Below are positions 25,952 through 33,886 of a stretch of DNA of 64,000 nucleotides, piece by piece (the first letter of the stretch is position 1; each line of letters opens with the position of its first letter). The stretch comes from Flagellimonas nanhaiensis. GTDB taxonomy: Bacteria > Bacteroidota > Bacteroidia > Flavobacteriales > Flavobacteriaceae. Position numbers and translations under genes: made by a program. The stretch lies in NCBI RefSeq assembly GCF_003382275.1, contig NZ_QTJX01000003.1, forward strand, positions 1-64,000, written 5' to 3'. The notes beneath the pieces were generated by a model. It did no database searches, was not told the origin of the DNA, and saw only the letters and a list, made by a program, of their open reading frames with translations.

Positions 25952-27487
25952 TTAATCGTTGGTTTTCTTTTTAAGCTCAAAAAGATCTTTGCGCCTGTCC
26001 TTTAGATTTTTTACCGCTCCAAACTGGTGCAGTTCCCGTAACAGGTCAATGTCCACATCCGCAATAAGAATCATTTCCGTATTTGGCGTGGCCTCAGCTT
26101 TGATTCCATTGGTTGGAAAAGAAAAGTCACATGGGGTAAATACCATGGACTGCGCAAATTGTATATCCATGTTCTCCACATTGGGCAGGTTCCCAACACT
26201 ACCGGCGATGGCAACATAACATTCGTTTTCAATGGCACGCGCCTGTGAACAATGGCGTACCCGGGAATAACCGTTCTGGGTATCGGTCAAAAAAGGAACA
26301 AACAAAATATCCATGCCCTCATCAGCCAGGAGCCTGCTGAGTTCCGGAAATTCGGAATCGTAACAGATCAATACCCCGATCTTCCCACAGTCCGTGTCAA
26401 AGGCCTTGAGCTGATTTCCGCCCTGCATGCCCCATACTTTGTACTCGTCCGGGGTAACATGTAGTTTTTCGTAACGCTCAACCGTACCGTCACGTCTGCA
26501 TAAATAGCCTACGTTGTACAGTCGGCCATCCCGCACCTCAGGCATGCTGCCGGAAATAATGTTGATATTGTAGGTAATGGAAAACTCAGAGAACTTGCTC
26601 ATAATGGCCTCAGTATGTTTGGCCAGTTCCCTGATGGCCTCGGGCGTGCTCAAATGGTTGTCCTTCGCCATTAACGGCGCATTGAAGAATTCCGGGAACA
26701 GTGCAAAGTCCGATCGATACCCCGCAACGGCATCCACAAAGTATTCGGCCTGATTTAGAAGCTCCTCAAGGTTTTTATAGGGACGCATCTGCCATTGTAT
26801 CAGACCCAAACGGACCACACGTTTTTTGATTGCAGCTTTTTTGGTGGGCTTTTTGTAAAAAATATTGTCCCATTCCATAAGAATGGCGTATTCACCGGAG
26901 GCCTTGTCCCCTTCAAGATAGCCCTTCATGACCTTTGTAGGGTGGAAGTCATTGGATATTTGAAAGTTCAATACCGGGTCATGGAGCTCTTTGCGCCTTA
27001 CCCTGGCAATATATTCTTTTGGGGATATGGTTTCGGCATATTCATGATAGTTCGGTATCCGGCCCCCAAAAACAATACCCCGCAGGTTTAGCTTTTCAGC
27101 AACTTCCTTCCTGTAGTCGTAAAGCCTTCTGCCGAGTCTTAGTCCGCGAAACTCAGGTTTAATGAATACATCTATACCATAAAGAACATCTCCTTCAGCG
27201 GTATGGGTGTCAAAGGTATAGTTGCCGGTGATGTCCCTATAGGTGTGGTCATCATCCAAATCATCATAGTCAACAAGGATGGAAAGGGCACAGCCTGCAA
27301 GATGGCCGTTGATCTTAATCACTACCTGACCCTCAGGAAACTTTTCTATAAGGGATTGGATATGGTGCTCCTTCCAGTAAGATCCCGGCATATTGGTGTA
27401 TGCAGAAATCATGGCTGACTTCAGTTCCTGATAATCCTCAAGATCAAGAAACTTAAGCTCAATGTTTTCAATATCCTTGGTTTTCAT
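25952..27487 (-). CDS. GNAT acetyltransferase fused to a nitrilase-family hydrolase
   Basis: A 511-residue bifunctional protein. N-terminal GNAT domain (about 1-200) with acetyl-CoA loop RGLRLGRRLYDYRKEVAEKL. C-terminal carbon-nitrogen hydrolase domain (about 225-500) with the Glu-Lys-Cys triad in LFPEFFNAP, YEKLHVTPDE and LICYDSEFPE. The nitrilase superfamily includes N-carbamoylputrescine amidase, so a polyamine-linked amide hydrolysis is plausible in this operon but not proven. Last gene of the seven-gene speA unit; it overlaps the VOC gene by four bases. Confidence 0.87.
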   Translation of the reverse strand: MKTKDIENIELKFLDLEDYQELKSAMISAYTNMPGSYWKEHHIQSLIEKFPEGQVVIKINGHLAGCALSILVDYDDLDDDHTYRDITGNYTFDTHTAEGDVLYGIDVFIKPEFRGLRLGRRLYDYRKEVAEKLNLRGIVFGGRIPNYHEYAETISPKEYIARVRRKELHDPVLNFQISNDFHPTKVMKGYLEGDKASGEYAILMEWDNIFYKKPTKKAAIKKRVVRLGLIQWQMRPYKNLEELLNQAEYFVDAVAGYRSDFALFPEFFNAPLMAKDNHLSTPEAIRELAKHTEAIMSKFSEFSITYNINIISGSMPEVRDGRLYNVGYLCRRDGTVERYEKLHVTPDEYKVWGMQGGNQLKAFDTDCGKIGVLICYDSEFPELSRLLADEGMDILFVPFLTDTQNGYSRVRHCSQARAIENECYVAIAGSVGNLPNVENMDIQFAQSMVFTPCDFSFPTNGIKAEATPNTEMILIADVDIDLLRELHQFGAVKNLKDRRKDLFELKKKTND

Positions 27488-27906
27488 CGGTCAGTGGTGA
27501 ATATTTCACCTTCGTTTTTAAAACTTTTGAATTCGATCATATAACCATTGGGATCCTTGATAAAAAAGGAGAGATGTTCCCCTACCTTTTCTTCCATAAA
27601 GGACACTTCCATGGTCACATCCAGGTTCTTGTCAGTGAACAGTCGCTTATAGAGCCTGCCCCAATGGTCCTGATCAACAATGACCCCAAAATGGAAGGAG
27701 GGCAGGATGTGTTCTCCTAACCTATAATCCTTAAAGACAAAATTGAAGTCACCGGCATTGGTGAAGGTAATTTGGTTTCCAAATAGGTTTACGTCCATCC
27801 ATTTTTCGGCATTTCTGCCGATGGGCATTCCCAAAGTTTCCTCATAAAAGGCCCGGGTTTCAGTAATGTCGGCACAAGGCAGTGCCAAATGAAATTTTGC
27901 TTCCAT
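27484..27906 (-). CDS. VOC (glyoxalase/bleomycin-resistance fold) protein
   Basis: A 140-residue protein with paired beta-alpha-beta-beta-beta modules: FHLALPCADITETRAFYEETLGMPIG and FHFGVIVDQDHWGRLYKRL, ending with FIKDPNGYMIEFKSFK. Metal-ligand-like His and Glu residues are in the expected strands (FHLAL, YMIEFK). VOC proteins include glyoxalases, dioxygenases and resistance proteins; the substrate is unknown. Fully embedded in the speA operon (four-base overlap downstream, eight-base gap upstream). Confidence 0.8.
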   Translation of the reverse strand: MEAKFHLALPCADITETRAFYEETLGMPIGRNAEKWMDVNLFGNQITFTNAGDFNFVFKDYRLGEHILPSFHFGVIVDQDHWGRLYKRLFTDKNLDVTMEVSFMEEKVGEHLSFFIKDPNGYMIEFKSFKNEGEIFTTDR

Positions 27907-27914
27907 AATAATTG

Positions 27915-28334
27915 TTAATTAGCAATTTTTTGTTTTTGATCAAAGTAAAGGGCAACTGCACTTCGGTCTTCCCGATCCAAATCCTCAAGAGCCTCATACC
28001 ATGGTACCCATAGCACCTTTTTAAATTTATGCGGTTCACATACCCTGGCCCGTTTTAAGGATCTGGTCGTGATAAAATAATGCTTGTATACCTTTTGTTC
28101 CTTCTTCTTGCGGTCTTTTCTGGAAATAAAGTAGGTCAGATCTCCAGTATTCAATTGCTGGCCGATCTCCTCTAAGACCTCACGGATTAGCCCTTGCTCA
28201 TGGCCTTCCTTTTTTTTGGTGATACCACCCGGAAGGGAATACTTTTTGGAATAGCCCACCTTTTGCAGGACCAGTACCTGTTCCTTCCTGATAGCTATAA
28301 GACGGGATTTGTTTATGCTCTTTTTAAGCTTCAT
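27915..28334 (-). CDS. Nudix hydrolase
   Basis: A 139-residue protein with a clear Nudix box, GGITKKKEGHEQGLIREVLEEIG (GX5EX7REUXEEXGU pattern), preceded by QVLVLQKVGYSKKYSLP. It should hydrolyse a nucleoside-diphosphate-linked compound; substrate undetermined. Same strand and spacing (12 bases) as its operon neighbours in the polyamine cluster. Confidence 0.87.
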   Translation of the reverse strand: MKLKKSINKSRLIAIRKEQVLVLQKVGYSKKYSLPGGITKKKEGHEQGLIREVLEEIGQQLNTGDLTYFISRKDRKKKEQKVYKHYFITTRSLKRARVCEPHKFKKVLWVPWYEALEDLDREDRSAVALYFDQKQKIAN

Positions 28335-28346
28335 GCATATTTTTGT

Positions 28347-28661
28347 TTAGGATTGCTCGGTTTCATCAAATGGATCCTGGACCGCTACGGGATCATTGGC
28401 ATCGTAATCCTCGTAGTCTTCCTCGTCGTAATCCGCAATGACCCTTTCGAGTTTCCCGCTTACCTTTACAAGGTACTTGGTATCCTCCGTGAGGACCTCG
28501 ATGGCTTCGACAAGCTCGTATTTGGCATTTCGGAAAGTGATGATATCATCATCGTCATAGCCATCCGGAAACTTTTCCACCACCAACGCCAAAATCTCCG
28601 GGGTGAGTTTTTTAAAGTCTACGATGATTCGCTTTAAGTTTGGATTGTTCATATTTCTCAT
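28347..28661 (-). CDS. Small acidic protein, paralogue of the gene at 15259-15531
   Basis: A 104-residue protein. The core (LKRIIVDFKKLTPEILALVVEKFPDGYDDDDIITF...YELVEAIEVL...YLVKVSGKLE) is similar to the 90-residue protein at 15259-15531; the tail is very acidic (DEEDYEDYDANDP). ATG at 28652 would remove the first three residues. It sits two bases after the deoxyhypusine-synthase-like gene. No function assigned; the acidity suggests a protein-binding or polyamine-binding role, which is speculation. Confidence 0.7.
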   Translation of the reverse strand: MRNMNNPNLKRIIVDFKKLTPEILALVVEKFPDGYDDDDIITFRNAKYELVEAIEVLTEDTKYLVKVSGKLERVIADYDEEDYEDYDANDPVAVQDPFDETEQS

Positions 28662-28663
28662 AA

Positions 28664-29638
28664 TTACATGTCTAATATATATGCAAATATCAACGGGGCC
28701 ACTATGGTGGCATCGCTCTCAATGATGAATTTTGGGGTATCAATATCCAGTTTCCCCCAGGTGATCTTTTCATTGGGCACCGCCCCACTATAAGACCCAT
28801 AACTGGTGGTTGAGTCACTGATCTGGCAGAAGTAACTCCAAAAAGGAGTGTTTTCCTCTTCCAGGTCCTGATACAACATAGGGACGACACAAATGGGGAA
28901 ATCCCCGGCGATGCCACCACCGATCTGGAAGAACCCAACACCTTTGTCTGAGTTCCAATTATACCAGTCCGCGAGATAGGTCATATACTCGATACCCGAC
29001 TTCACTGTGCTCGCTTTTAATTCCCCTTTCATGACATAACTGGCAAATATGTTACCCATGGTGCTATCCTCCCAACCCGGGACCACCACTGGAAGATTCG
29101 CCTTAGCGGCAGCATACATCCAGGAGTCTTTGAGGTCTATTTCATAATACTCCTCCAATACCCCGGACAGCAACAATTTGTACATAAATTCATGAGGAAA
29201 ATAACGTTCCCCTTTGTCGTCCGCATCTTTCCATAGTTCAAAAATATGTTTCTGCAGACGCCTGAATGCCTCTTCCTCGGGAATACAGGTGTCCGTAACG
29301 CGATTGAGCCCCTTTTCCAAAAGTTCAAATTCCTCTTCCGGGGTAAGGTCACGGTAATTCGGAATCCGAAGGTAGTGGCTATGGGCCACCAAATTCATGA
29401 TGTCCTCTTCCAGGTTGGCACCCGTACAGGAAATGATATGCACCTTGTCCTTTCGGATCATTTTAGCGAATATTTTGCCTAATTCCGCAGTACTCATGGC
29501 CCCGGCCAAAGAGACCAACATTTTTGCACCACCGGAGAGCTGTACCTCATAGGCCTTGGCGGCATCTACCAGGGTCGCAGCATTGAAATGCAGATAGTAT
29601 TTGGAAATAAATTGGGAGATAGCCCCTTTAGTCTTCAT
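28664..29638 (-). CDS. Deoxyhypusine-synthase-family protein
   Basis: A 324-residue homologue of deoxyhypusine/homospermidine synthases, NAD-dependent aminobutyl transferases that use spermidine. Recognisable parts: GGAKMLVSLAGAMSTAELG, HIISCTGANLEEDIMN, GVGFFQIGGGIAGDFPICVVPML, and near the end ITWGKLDID, whose Lys296 corresponds to the active-site Lys of eukaryotic DHS (WGK). Bacteria lack eIF5A, so a small-molecule acceptor (homospermidine or another amine) is likely. Overlaps the agmatinase gene by 11 bases. Confidence 0.88.
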   Translation of the reverse strand: MKTKGAISQFISKYYLHFNAATLVDAAKAYEVQLSGGAKMLVSLAGAMSTAELGKIFAKMIRKDKVHIISCTGANLEEDIMNLVAHSHYLRIPNYRDLTPEEEFELLEKGLNRVTDTCIPEEEAFRRLQKHIFELWKDADDKGERYFPHEFMYKLLLSGVLEEYYEIDLKDSWMYAAAKANLPVVVPGWEDSTMGNIFASYVMKGELKASTVKSGIEYMTYLADWYNWNSDKGVGFFQIGGGIAGDFPICVVPMLYQDLEEENTPFWSYFCQISDSTTSYGSYSGAVPNEKITWGKLDIDTPKFIIESDATIVAPLIFAYILDM

Positions 29639-30569
29639 TTTGATCGTATTTTAATTTATTGATTTTATTGACCTTTTGCTCAGCGTATAAATTCTCATTC
29701 TCATCATCCACATCCTGTTCTTCAAACTTGTAACTCAGCATTTTATAATAAAGTTTTGCCGCTAAAAAGTCCGAAGACCGGTCTGCGGGATTTGGGCAGA
29801 GCTCCACAATATCAAAACCGACAACATTCCGATCCGTAAATACTTTTCTAAGGAAATCCAACGTCTCATACCAAAGTAGTCCACCTGGTTCAGGGGTTCC
29901 CGTGCTGGGCATGATCGAGGGGTCCAGGGCATCCAGATCCAAAGTGATGTACACATTGTCCGTCATTAGATCAAGAACGCTGTCCATCCAATAATCATCA
30001 TTGGCCATGTCATGGGCAAAAAATACATTGTCCAGGTCCATGGTTCCTTTTTCAGCACTGTCCATGCTTCGGATACCTACCTGAATGAGATTCGTATTCT
30101 GGCTAGCCTCATAAAGAGCACAGGCATGGTTGTAATTTGAACCATTGTATTCTTTACGAAGGTCGGCATGGGCATCCAACTGTAGAACAGTGAGGTTTTC
30201 AAAACATTCATCGAAGGCACGGATGGCGCCTATGGATATGGAATGTTCACCACCAAAAAGGGTAGTGAACTTGTTGTTTTTGATATAGGATTTCACACGG
30301 GCATGGACGGCTTCCACCATAGCCTCAGGGGAACTGTTTTCGGCTATGGCGTCGGCCAGATATATCCCTTGCCTGTAAACCTCAGTATCTGTTTCAATGT
30401 CATATAGCTCCATGTTTTCCGAAGCATGTAAAAACGCCTCAGGCCCCTTGTCCGCTCCTTTTCCCCAGGTACTCGTTCCATCGTAGGGTACTGGGATCAA
30501 TACGATTTTCGATTTGTCCGGACCGGCATAGCTGTTTGGAATGCCGGCATACGTGTTTTCGGTAATCAT
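29628..30569 (-). CDS. speB: Agmatinase/arginase-family ureohydrolase
   Basis: A 313-residue binuclear Mn enzyme. Metal ligands are visible in LFGGEHSISIG (His), LQLDAHADLR (Asp, His, Asp) and TLDLDALDPSIMPSTGTPEPGG (Asp, Asp). With arginine decarboxylase just upstream, the expected reaction is agmatine to putrescine plus urea. It is 18 bases from speA and overlaps the downstream DHS-like gene. Confidence 0.9.
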   Translation of the reverse strand: MITENTYAGIPNSYAGPDKSKIVLIPVPYDGTSTWGKGADKGPEAFLHASENMELYDIETDTEVYRQGIYLADAIAENSSPEAMVEAVHARVKSYIKNNKFTTLFGGEHSISIGAIRAFDECFENLTVLQLDAHADLRKEYNGSNYNHACALYEASQNTNLIQVGIRSMDSAEKGTMDLDNVFFAHDMANDDYWMDSVLDLMTDNVYITLDLDALDPSIMPSTGTPEPGGLLWYETLDFLRKVFTDRNVVGFDIVELCPNPADRSSDFLAAKLYYKMLSYKFEEQDVDDENENLYAEQKVNKINKLKYDQNED

Positions 30570-30587
30570 TGTCTTAAAAATTAGCTG

Positions 30588-32063
30588 TTAATACGTAGTG
30601 TTTACAATTTCAGGAATAAGGTCATTGTCACGTTCCTGTTTCTGTTCGGCAGCTACCTTGTTTATTTGATAGTCATATCCCAGGATCGATAACAATTGTT
30701 CTGAGGTCTGTTGCTCGGCAAAGACCGTGGTGGTCAATCCACCCACCTCATTACGGTCTATTAAAATATGTTTGGGGTTCGGGATCAAACAATGTTGCAA
30801 CCCTCCGAAGCCCCCAATGGTCTCCTGATAGGCCCCGGTATTAAAAAATCCGATATATAAGGGTTTTTCCCGATTGAATTTTGGAAGGTAAATAGCATTC
30901 ATATGCTGCTCACTGTTGTAATAATCATCACTGTCACAGGTAAGGCCACCCAAAAGCACACGCTCATATTCCTTGTTCCACCCATTGACGGCCAACATAA
31001 TAAACCGCTTGTTGATGGCCCAGGTATCCGGCATGGTGGTAATGAAGGAAGAGTTGATCATGTTCCATTTCTCCCGGTCATTTTGTTGTTTTTGATAGAG
31101 TACCTGATAAATGGCACCACCACTTTCCCCAACGGTAAAGCTTCCGAATTCCGTGAATATGTGCGGGACATCCACTCCGGCCTCGTCACAGGTCTGTTTG
31201 ATCTGTTTGATGATCTCATCCACCATATAGGCATAGTCATAATCAAAGGCCAATGAGTTCTTTATAGGGAAACCACCGCCGATATTGAGACTGTCAAGAC
31301 TGGGACATACCTTTTTTAGATTAACATAGACCTTCATGCATTTCAACAGCTCGTTCCAGTAATAGGCATTGTCACGAATACCCGTATTGATGAAAAAGTG
31401 CAGCATTTTAAGGGTGACCATGGGATTGTCCTTGATCTCCCGGTTGTAGAAAGGCACAATATTTTTATACCCGATTCCCAATCTGGAGGTATAGAACTCA
31501 AATTTGGGCTCTTCCTCCGAGGCAATACGGATACCTATTTGGAACGGTACATCAATACTCCCGCTTAAAAGGTCGATTTCCTCATAATTGTCTATTATGA
31601 CAGTACAGTTCCTGTGCCCTTTGTTGATTAGCCGGGCAATGTTCTGTATATACTGGTCACGTTTGAAACCATTGCACAGGACATAGGTCTCATCCGAAAT
31701 CTTACCCTCCACCTTTAGGTTTTCAACTATGTCGATGTCAAAGGCGGAGGAGGTCTCTATATGAATATCGTTCTTTAAGGCCTCATCCAGCACATGCTTG
31801 AAATGGGAGCTCTTAGTGCAATAACAATAGTTGTAACGCCCCTTATAACCATGCTCCTGCATGGCATCCGAAAACCAACGCTTGGCCCGGTTAATATTTT
31901 CGGAGATTTTGGGAAGGTAGGTGAATTTTAAAGGAGCCCCATAGGTCTCGATAAGTGCCATTAGGTCAATGCCATGAAAATGGAGCTCATTATGCTTTAA
32001 TGTGAATTCTTCCTGTGGGAAATCAAAGGTTTGGTCGATCAGATCGATGTATTTGGTTTTCAT
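30588..32063 (-). CDS. speA: Biosynthetic arginine decarboxylase (PLP, alanine-racemase fold)
   Basis: A 491-residue fold-type III PLP decarboxylase making agmatine from arginine. PLP lysine in YCYCTKSSHFKHV near residue 82, glycine-rich phosphate loop SLNIGGGFPIKNS, and a C-terminal substrate-side Cys in GGLTCDSDDYYN. First gene of a seven-gene unit (speA, speB, DHS-like, small acidic, Nudix, VOC, GNAT-nitrilase). Its upstream region is long and structured. Confidence 0.9.
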   Translation of the reverse strand: MKTKYIDLIDQTFDFPQEEFTLKHNELHFHGIDLMALIETYGAPLKFTYLPKISENINRAKRWFSDAMQEHGYKGRYNYCYCTKSSHFKHVLDEALKNDIHIETSSAFDIDIVENLKVEGKISDETYVLCNGFKRDQYIQNIARLINKGHRNCTVIIDNYEEIDLLSGSIDVPFQIGIRIASEEEPKFEFYTSRLGIGYKNIVPFYNREIKDNPMVTLKMLHFFINTGIRDNAYYWNELLKCMKVYVNLKKVCPSLDSLNIGGGFPIKNSLAFDYDYAYMVDEIIKQIKQTCDEAGVDVPHIFTEFGSFTVGESGGAIYQVLYQKQQNDREKWNMINSSFITTMPDTWAINKRFIMLAVNGWNKEYERVLLGGLTCDSDDYYNSEQHMNAIYLPKFNREKPLYIGFFNTGAYQETIGGFGGLQHCLIPNPKHILIDRNEVGGLTTTVFAEQQTSEQLLSILGYDYQINKVAAEQKQERDNDLIPEIVNTTY

Positions 32064-32407
32064 TTATATCTTATTTTTTTTAAGGATAGCCAATAGCATA
32101 TCCGATATTGATGATTTTAATTGGTAATGGGTTGTTGTTGGAAGTGGTACGCTTTTGATTGCTTACAATCAGATCGCTGATCAAACCCTAAATATGAAAA
32201 CCGTGGATGGGACAAAGGATTTTGCTCCCAAATATTGGAAAGTGGTCACAACGGTAGAAGTCAGCCTTAGAATTCGGTTCCTCATCCCTGAGGCAGCTTT
32301 TGGGGTGGACTTCTTTTTTCCCCTAAGCCCGAATCTGAAAAAAGATTTCATTTATATAGGCTAGGTACCCTTTTGGGAACCTATGGTTAAAACAAACCTA
32401 ATAATAA

Positions 32408-32421
32408 TGGAACATGTTCCA
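32408..32421. repeat. Perfect 14-bp palindrome in the speA leader
   Basis: TGGAACATGTTCCA, fully self-complementary, in an intergenic region 345 bases before speA. Operator-like for a small dimeric regulator. No second copy noticed in the window. Confidence 0.45.
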
Positions 32422-32501
32422 TACGTATTATCCATAAAAAATAGAGAAACTACACTCCTCCAGTTTTGCCACATCCGAAGGTGTGTAGTCTGTCTTCTTT
32501 T

Positions 32502-32535
32502 CCCTTATGACCCCCTTTTAAAAAAGGGTCACCTA
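32502..32535 (-). promoter_or_regulatory. GTGACC-N15-GTC element, site 5 (polyamine operon)
   Basis: Minus strand: GTGACC (plus 32527-32532), 15-base spacer, GTC (plus 32509-32511), then ATAAGGGAAAAG, one of the best matches to the shared tail. The nearest annotated gene downstream is speA, about 445 bases away. Confidence 0.6.
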
Positions 32536-32573
32536 AAATTTTAAATATATTTTATTAAAGCTTGTTTGGAGGA

Positions 32574-33761
32574 TCAGTCTTTAGTTTTTTTAAACAAAAC
32601 AACGTTTATTTTTTCAGCGAGGGCTATCCAAAAGGGGCTTATGATGAGCGTTAATGAGATAAGGCTAATGGTAAAGTTATAACTGAATTCCTCAATGATA
32701 CCATAGGTAAAGGCGGTAGCGGCAAGCAGGAAACTCAGTTCCCCGATCTGGGCCAGATAGGCCCCGCCCAAAAAAGCATCCTTCCAATTGCCGGAAAAAT
32801 ACCTGATGATCAGTGTATTGAGAAGGTGGTTGCACAAAAATACAATAACGATCGCACTACCTACAGCACCCATATTGGCCTGGATAAAGCCCAGGTCAAT
32901 CTGCAGACCGATCCCAATAAAGAAAAAGGATACGAACAAAATACGGAAGGAGTGCAGGGTATCCTGTATCCAATGGGTCTCCCTAGTCGCGTTTATCAGC
33001 ATCCCACCAACAAATGCACCAAGGGCGGCCGATAGGCCAAAGAATGAGGTTACAAGGGCCCCGCCAAAACAAAGTACCACGGCCACGAAAAATTGTAGTT
33101 CATGGTCTTTCTCCATACGTCTTAGAAAAGGAAAGTGAAGGCTTCTTTTTATATAGATATAGGCAAGTAGTGCCACCACCAATATGGCCCCGATACTCAT
33201 GAGCACTAGATCCATGGTCGTCATCTCGGAGCCACCCAATTGTGAGATGATCAGTAACAAAGGAACAAAGGCCACATCCTGTGCCAATAAAATACTCAGG
33301 ACATTCTTGCCCATAGCGGTGTCTATAAGGCCTTTGTCCTGTAAGATCTTGATTACCACAGCGGAACTGCTCAGAGCCACCACAAAGCCCAGTACCACAA
33401 TACGGGCCGTGCTCCATCCGAAAACCGTTCCCATACCGAACATGAACAACAGACTGAACAGCAATTGGGCAATAACACCAAGGACAGCAATTTTCCACTG
33501 CTTTAGGAAGTTTACCAAATTGATCTCCATGCCAATGAAGAAAAGCAACAGTATGATGCCCAGTTCCCCCAAAAGCCTTAGATAGTCCATATTGCCCGTG
33601 ACCTCCAGGCCATATTCCTTTACAAATACCCCAATCAGTATGTAACCGATAATATAGGTCTGCTTTAGGCGCTTTAATAAAAGACTGATCACTATGATAG
33701 CAATCGATATAAGTGCTATGGTCGCAATATGAGGATCTGTGATACTATTTGGTAATGCCAT
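32574..33761 (-). CDS. CPA2-family cation:proton antiporter (KefB-like membrane domain)
   Basis: About 395 residues from the ATG at 33761; the frame extends to 33857, but that part covers regulatory DNA. Twelve or so hydrophobic segments, including VLGFVVALSSSAVVIKILQDKGL, ILLAQDVAFVPLLLII and FFGLSAALGAFVGGMLI, show the Na+/H+ exchanger domain of CPA2 proteins. No TrkA-N/RCK domain is present. It likely exchanges K+ or Na+ for protons. Preceded at 26 bases by a GTGACC/GTC element and divergent from the dikinase operon. Confidence 0.88.
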   Translation of the reverse strand: MALPNSITDPHIATIALISIAIIVISLLLKRLKQTYIIGYILIGVFVKEYGLEVTGNMDYLRLLGELGIILLLFFIGMEINLVNFLKQWKIAVLGVIAQLLFSLLFMFGMGTVFGWSTARIVVLGFVVALSSSAVVIKILQDKGLIDTAMGKNVLSILLAQDVAFVPLLLIISQLGGSEMTTMDLVLMSIGAILVVALLAYIYIKRSLHFPFLRRMEKDHELQFFVAVVLCFGGALVTSFFGLSAALGAFVGGMLINATRETHWIQDTLHSFRILFVSFFFIGIGLQIDLGFIQANMGAVGSAIVIVFLCNHLLNTLIIRYFSGNWKDAFLGGAYLAQIGELSFLLAATAFTYGIIEEFSYNFTISLISLTLIISPFWIALAEKINVVLFKKTKD

Positions 33762-33781
33762 CTCGCTCCGCTTAGGGTTAC

Positions 33782-33813
33782 TTTTATGACCTGTTTTTGC
33801 TTTTAGGTCACTC
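33782..33813 (-). promoter_or_regulatory. GTGACC-N15-GTC element, site 6 (antiporter)
   Basis: Minus strand: GTGACC (plus 33806-33811), 15-base spacer, GTC (plus 33788-33790), then ATAAAAGTAA. GTC is 26 bases before the antiporter start. Lies back to back with site 7, about 30 bases away. Confidence 0.6.
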
Positions 33814-33839
33814 CCATTTGTAAAAGTATGGCATTTAAG

Positions 33840-33876
33840 GGGTGACCTGACCACCAAATGAGGGTCGTAACGGGAA
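33840..33876 (+). promoter_or_regulatory. GTGACC-N16-GTC element, site 7 (dikinase operon)
   Basis: GTGACC (33842-33847), 16-base spacer, GTC (33864-33866), then GTAACGGGAAAA. The start codon at 33887 is 20 bases after GTC. Its spacer shares ACCAAAT with site 1. Confidence 0.65.
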
Positions 33877-33886
33877 AATACTAAAC

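Larger units (their letters stand above)
32064..32573 (-). promoter_or_regulatory. 510-bp leader region of the polyamine operon
   Basis: The gap between speA and the antiporter gene. It holds the GTGACC/GTC element (32507-32534), a perfect palindrome TGGAACATGTTCCA (32408-32421), and an imperfect dyad AGGT-CCC/GGG-ACCT (about 32362-32385). A 69-codon plus-strand frame (32155-32364) was judged not to be a gene. The distance from the element to speA (about 445 bases) would give a long leader, leaving room for control by polyamines or a riboregulator, though no known riboswitch was recognised. Confidence 0.4.

Noticed and set aside
32155..32364. 69-codon plus-strand frame in the speA leader
   Set aside because: No recognisable family, unusual codon mix, overlaps the dyad symmetry and lies in the expected promoter/leader space of speA.
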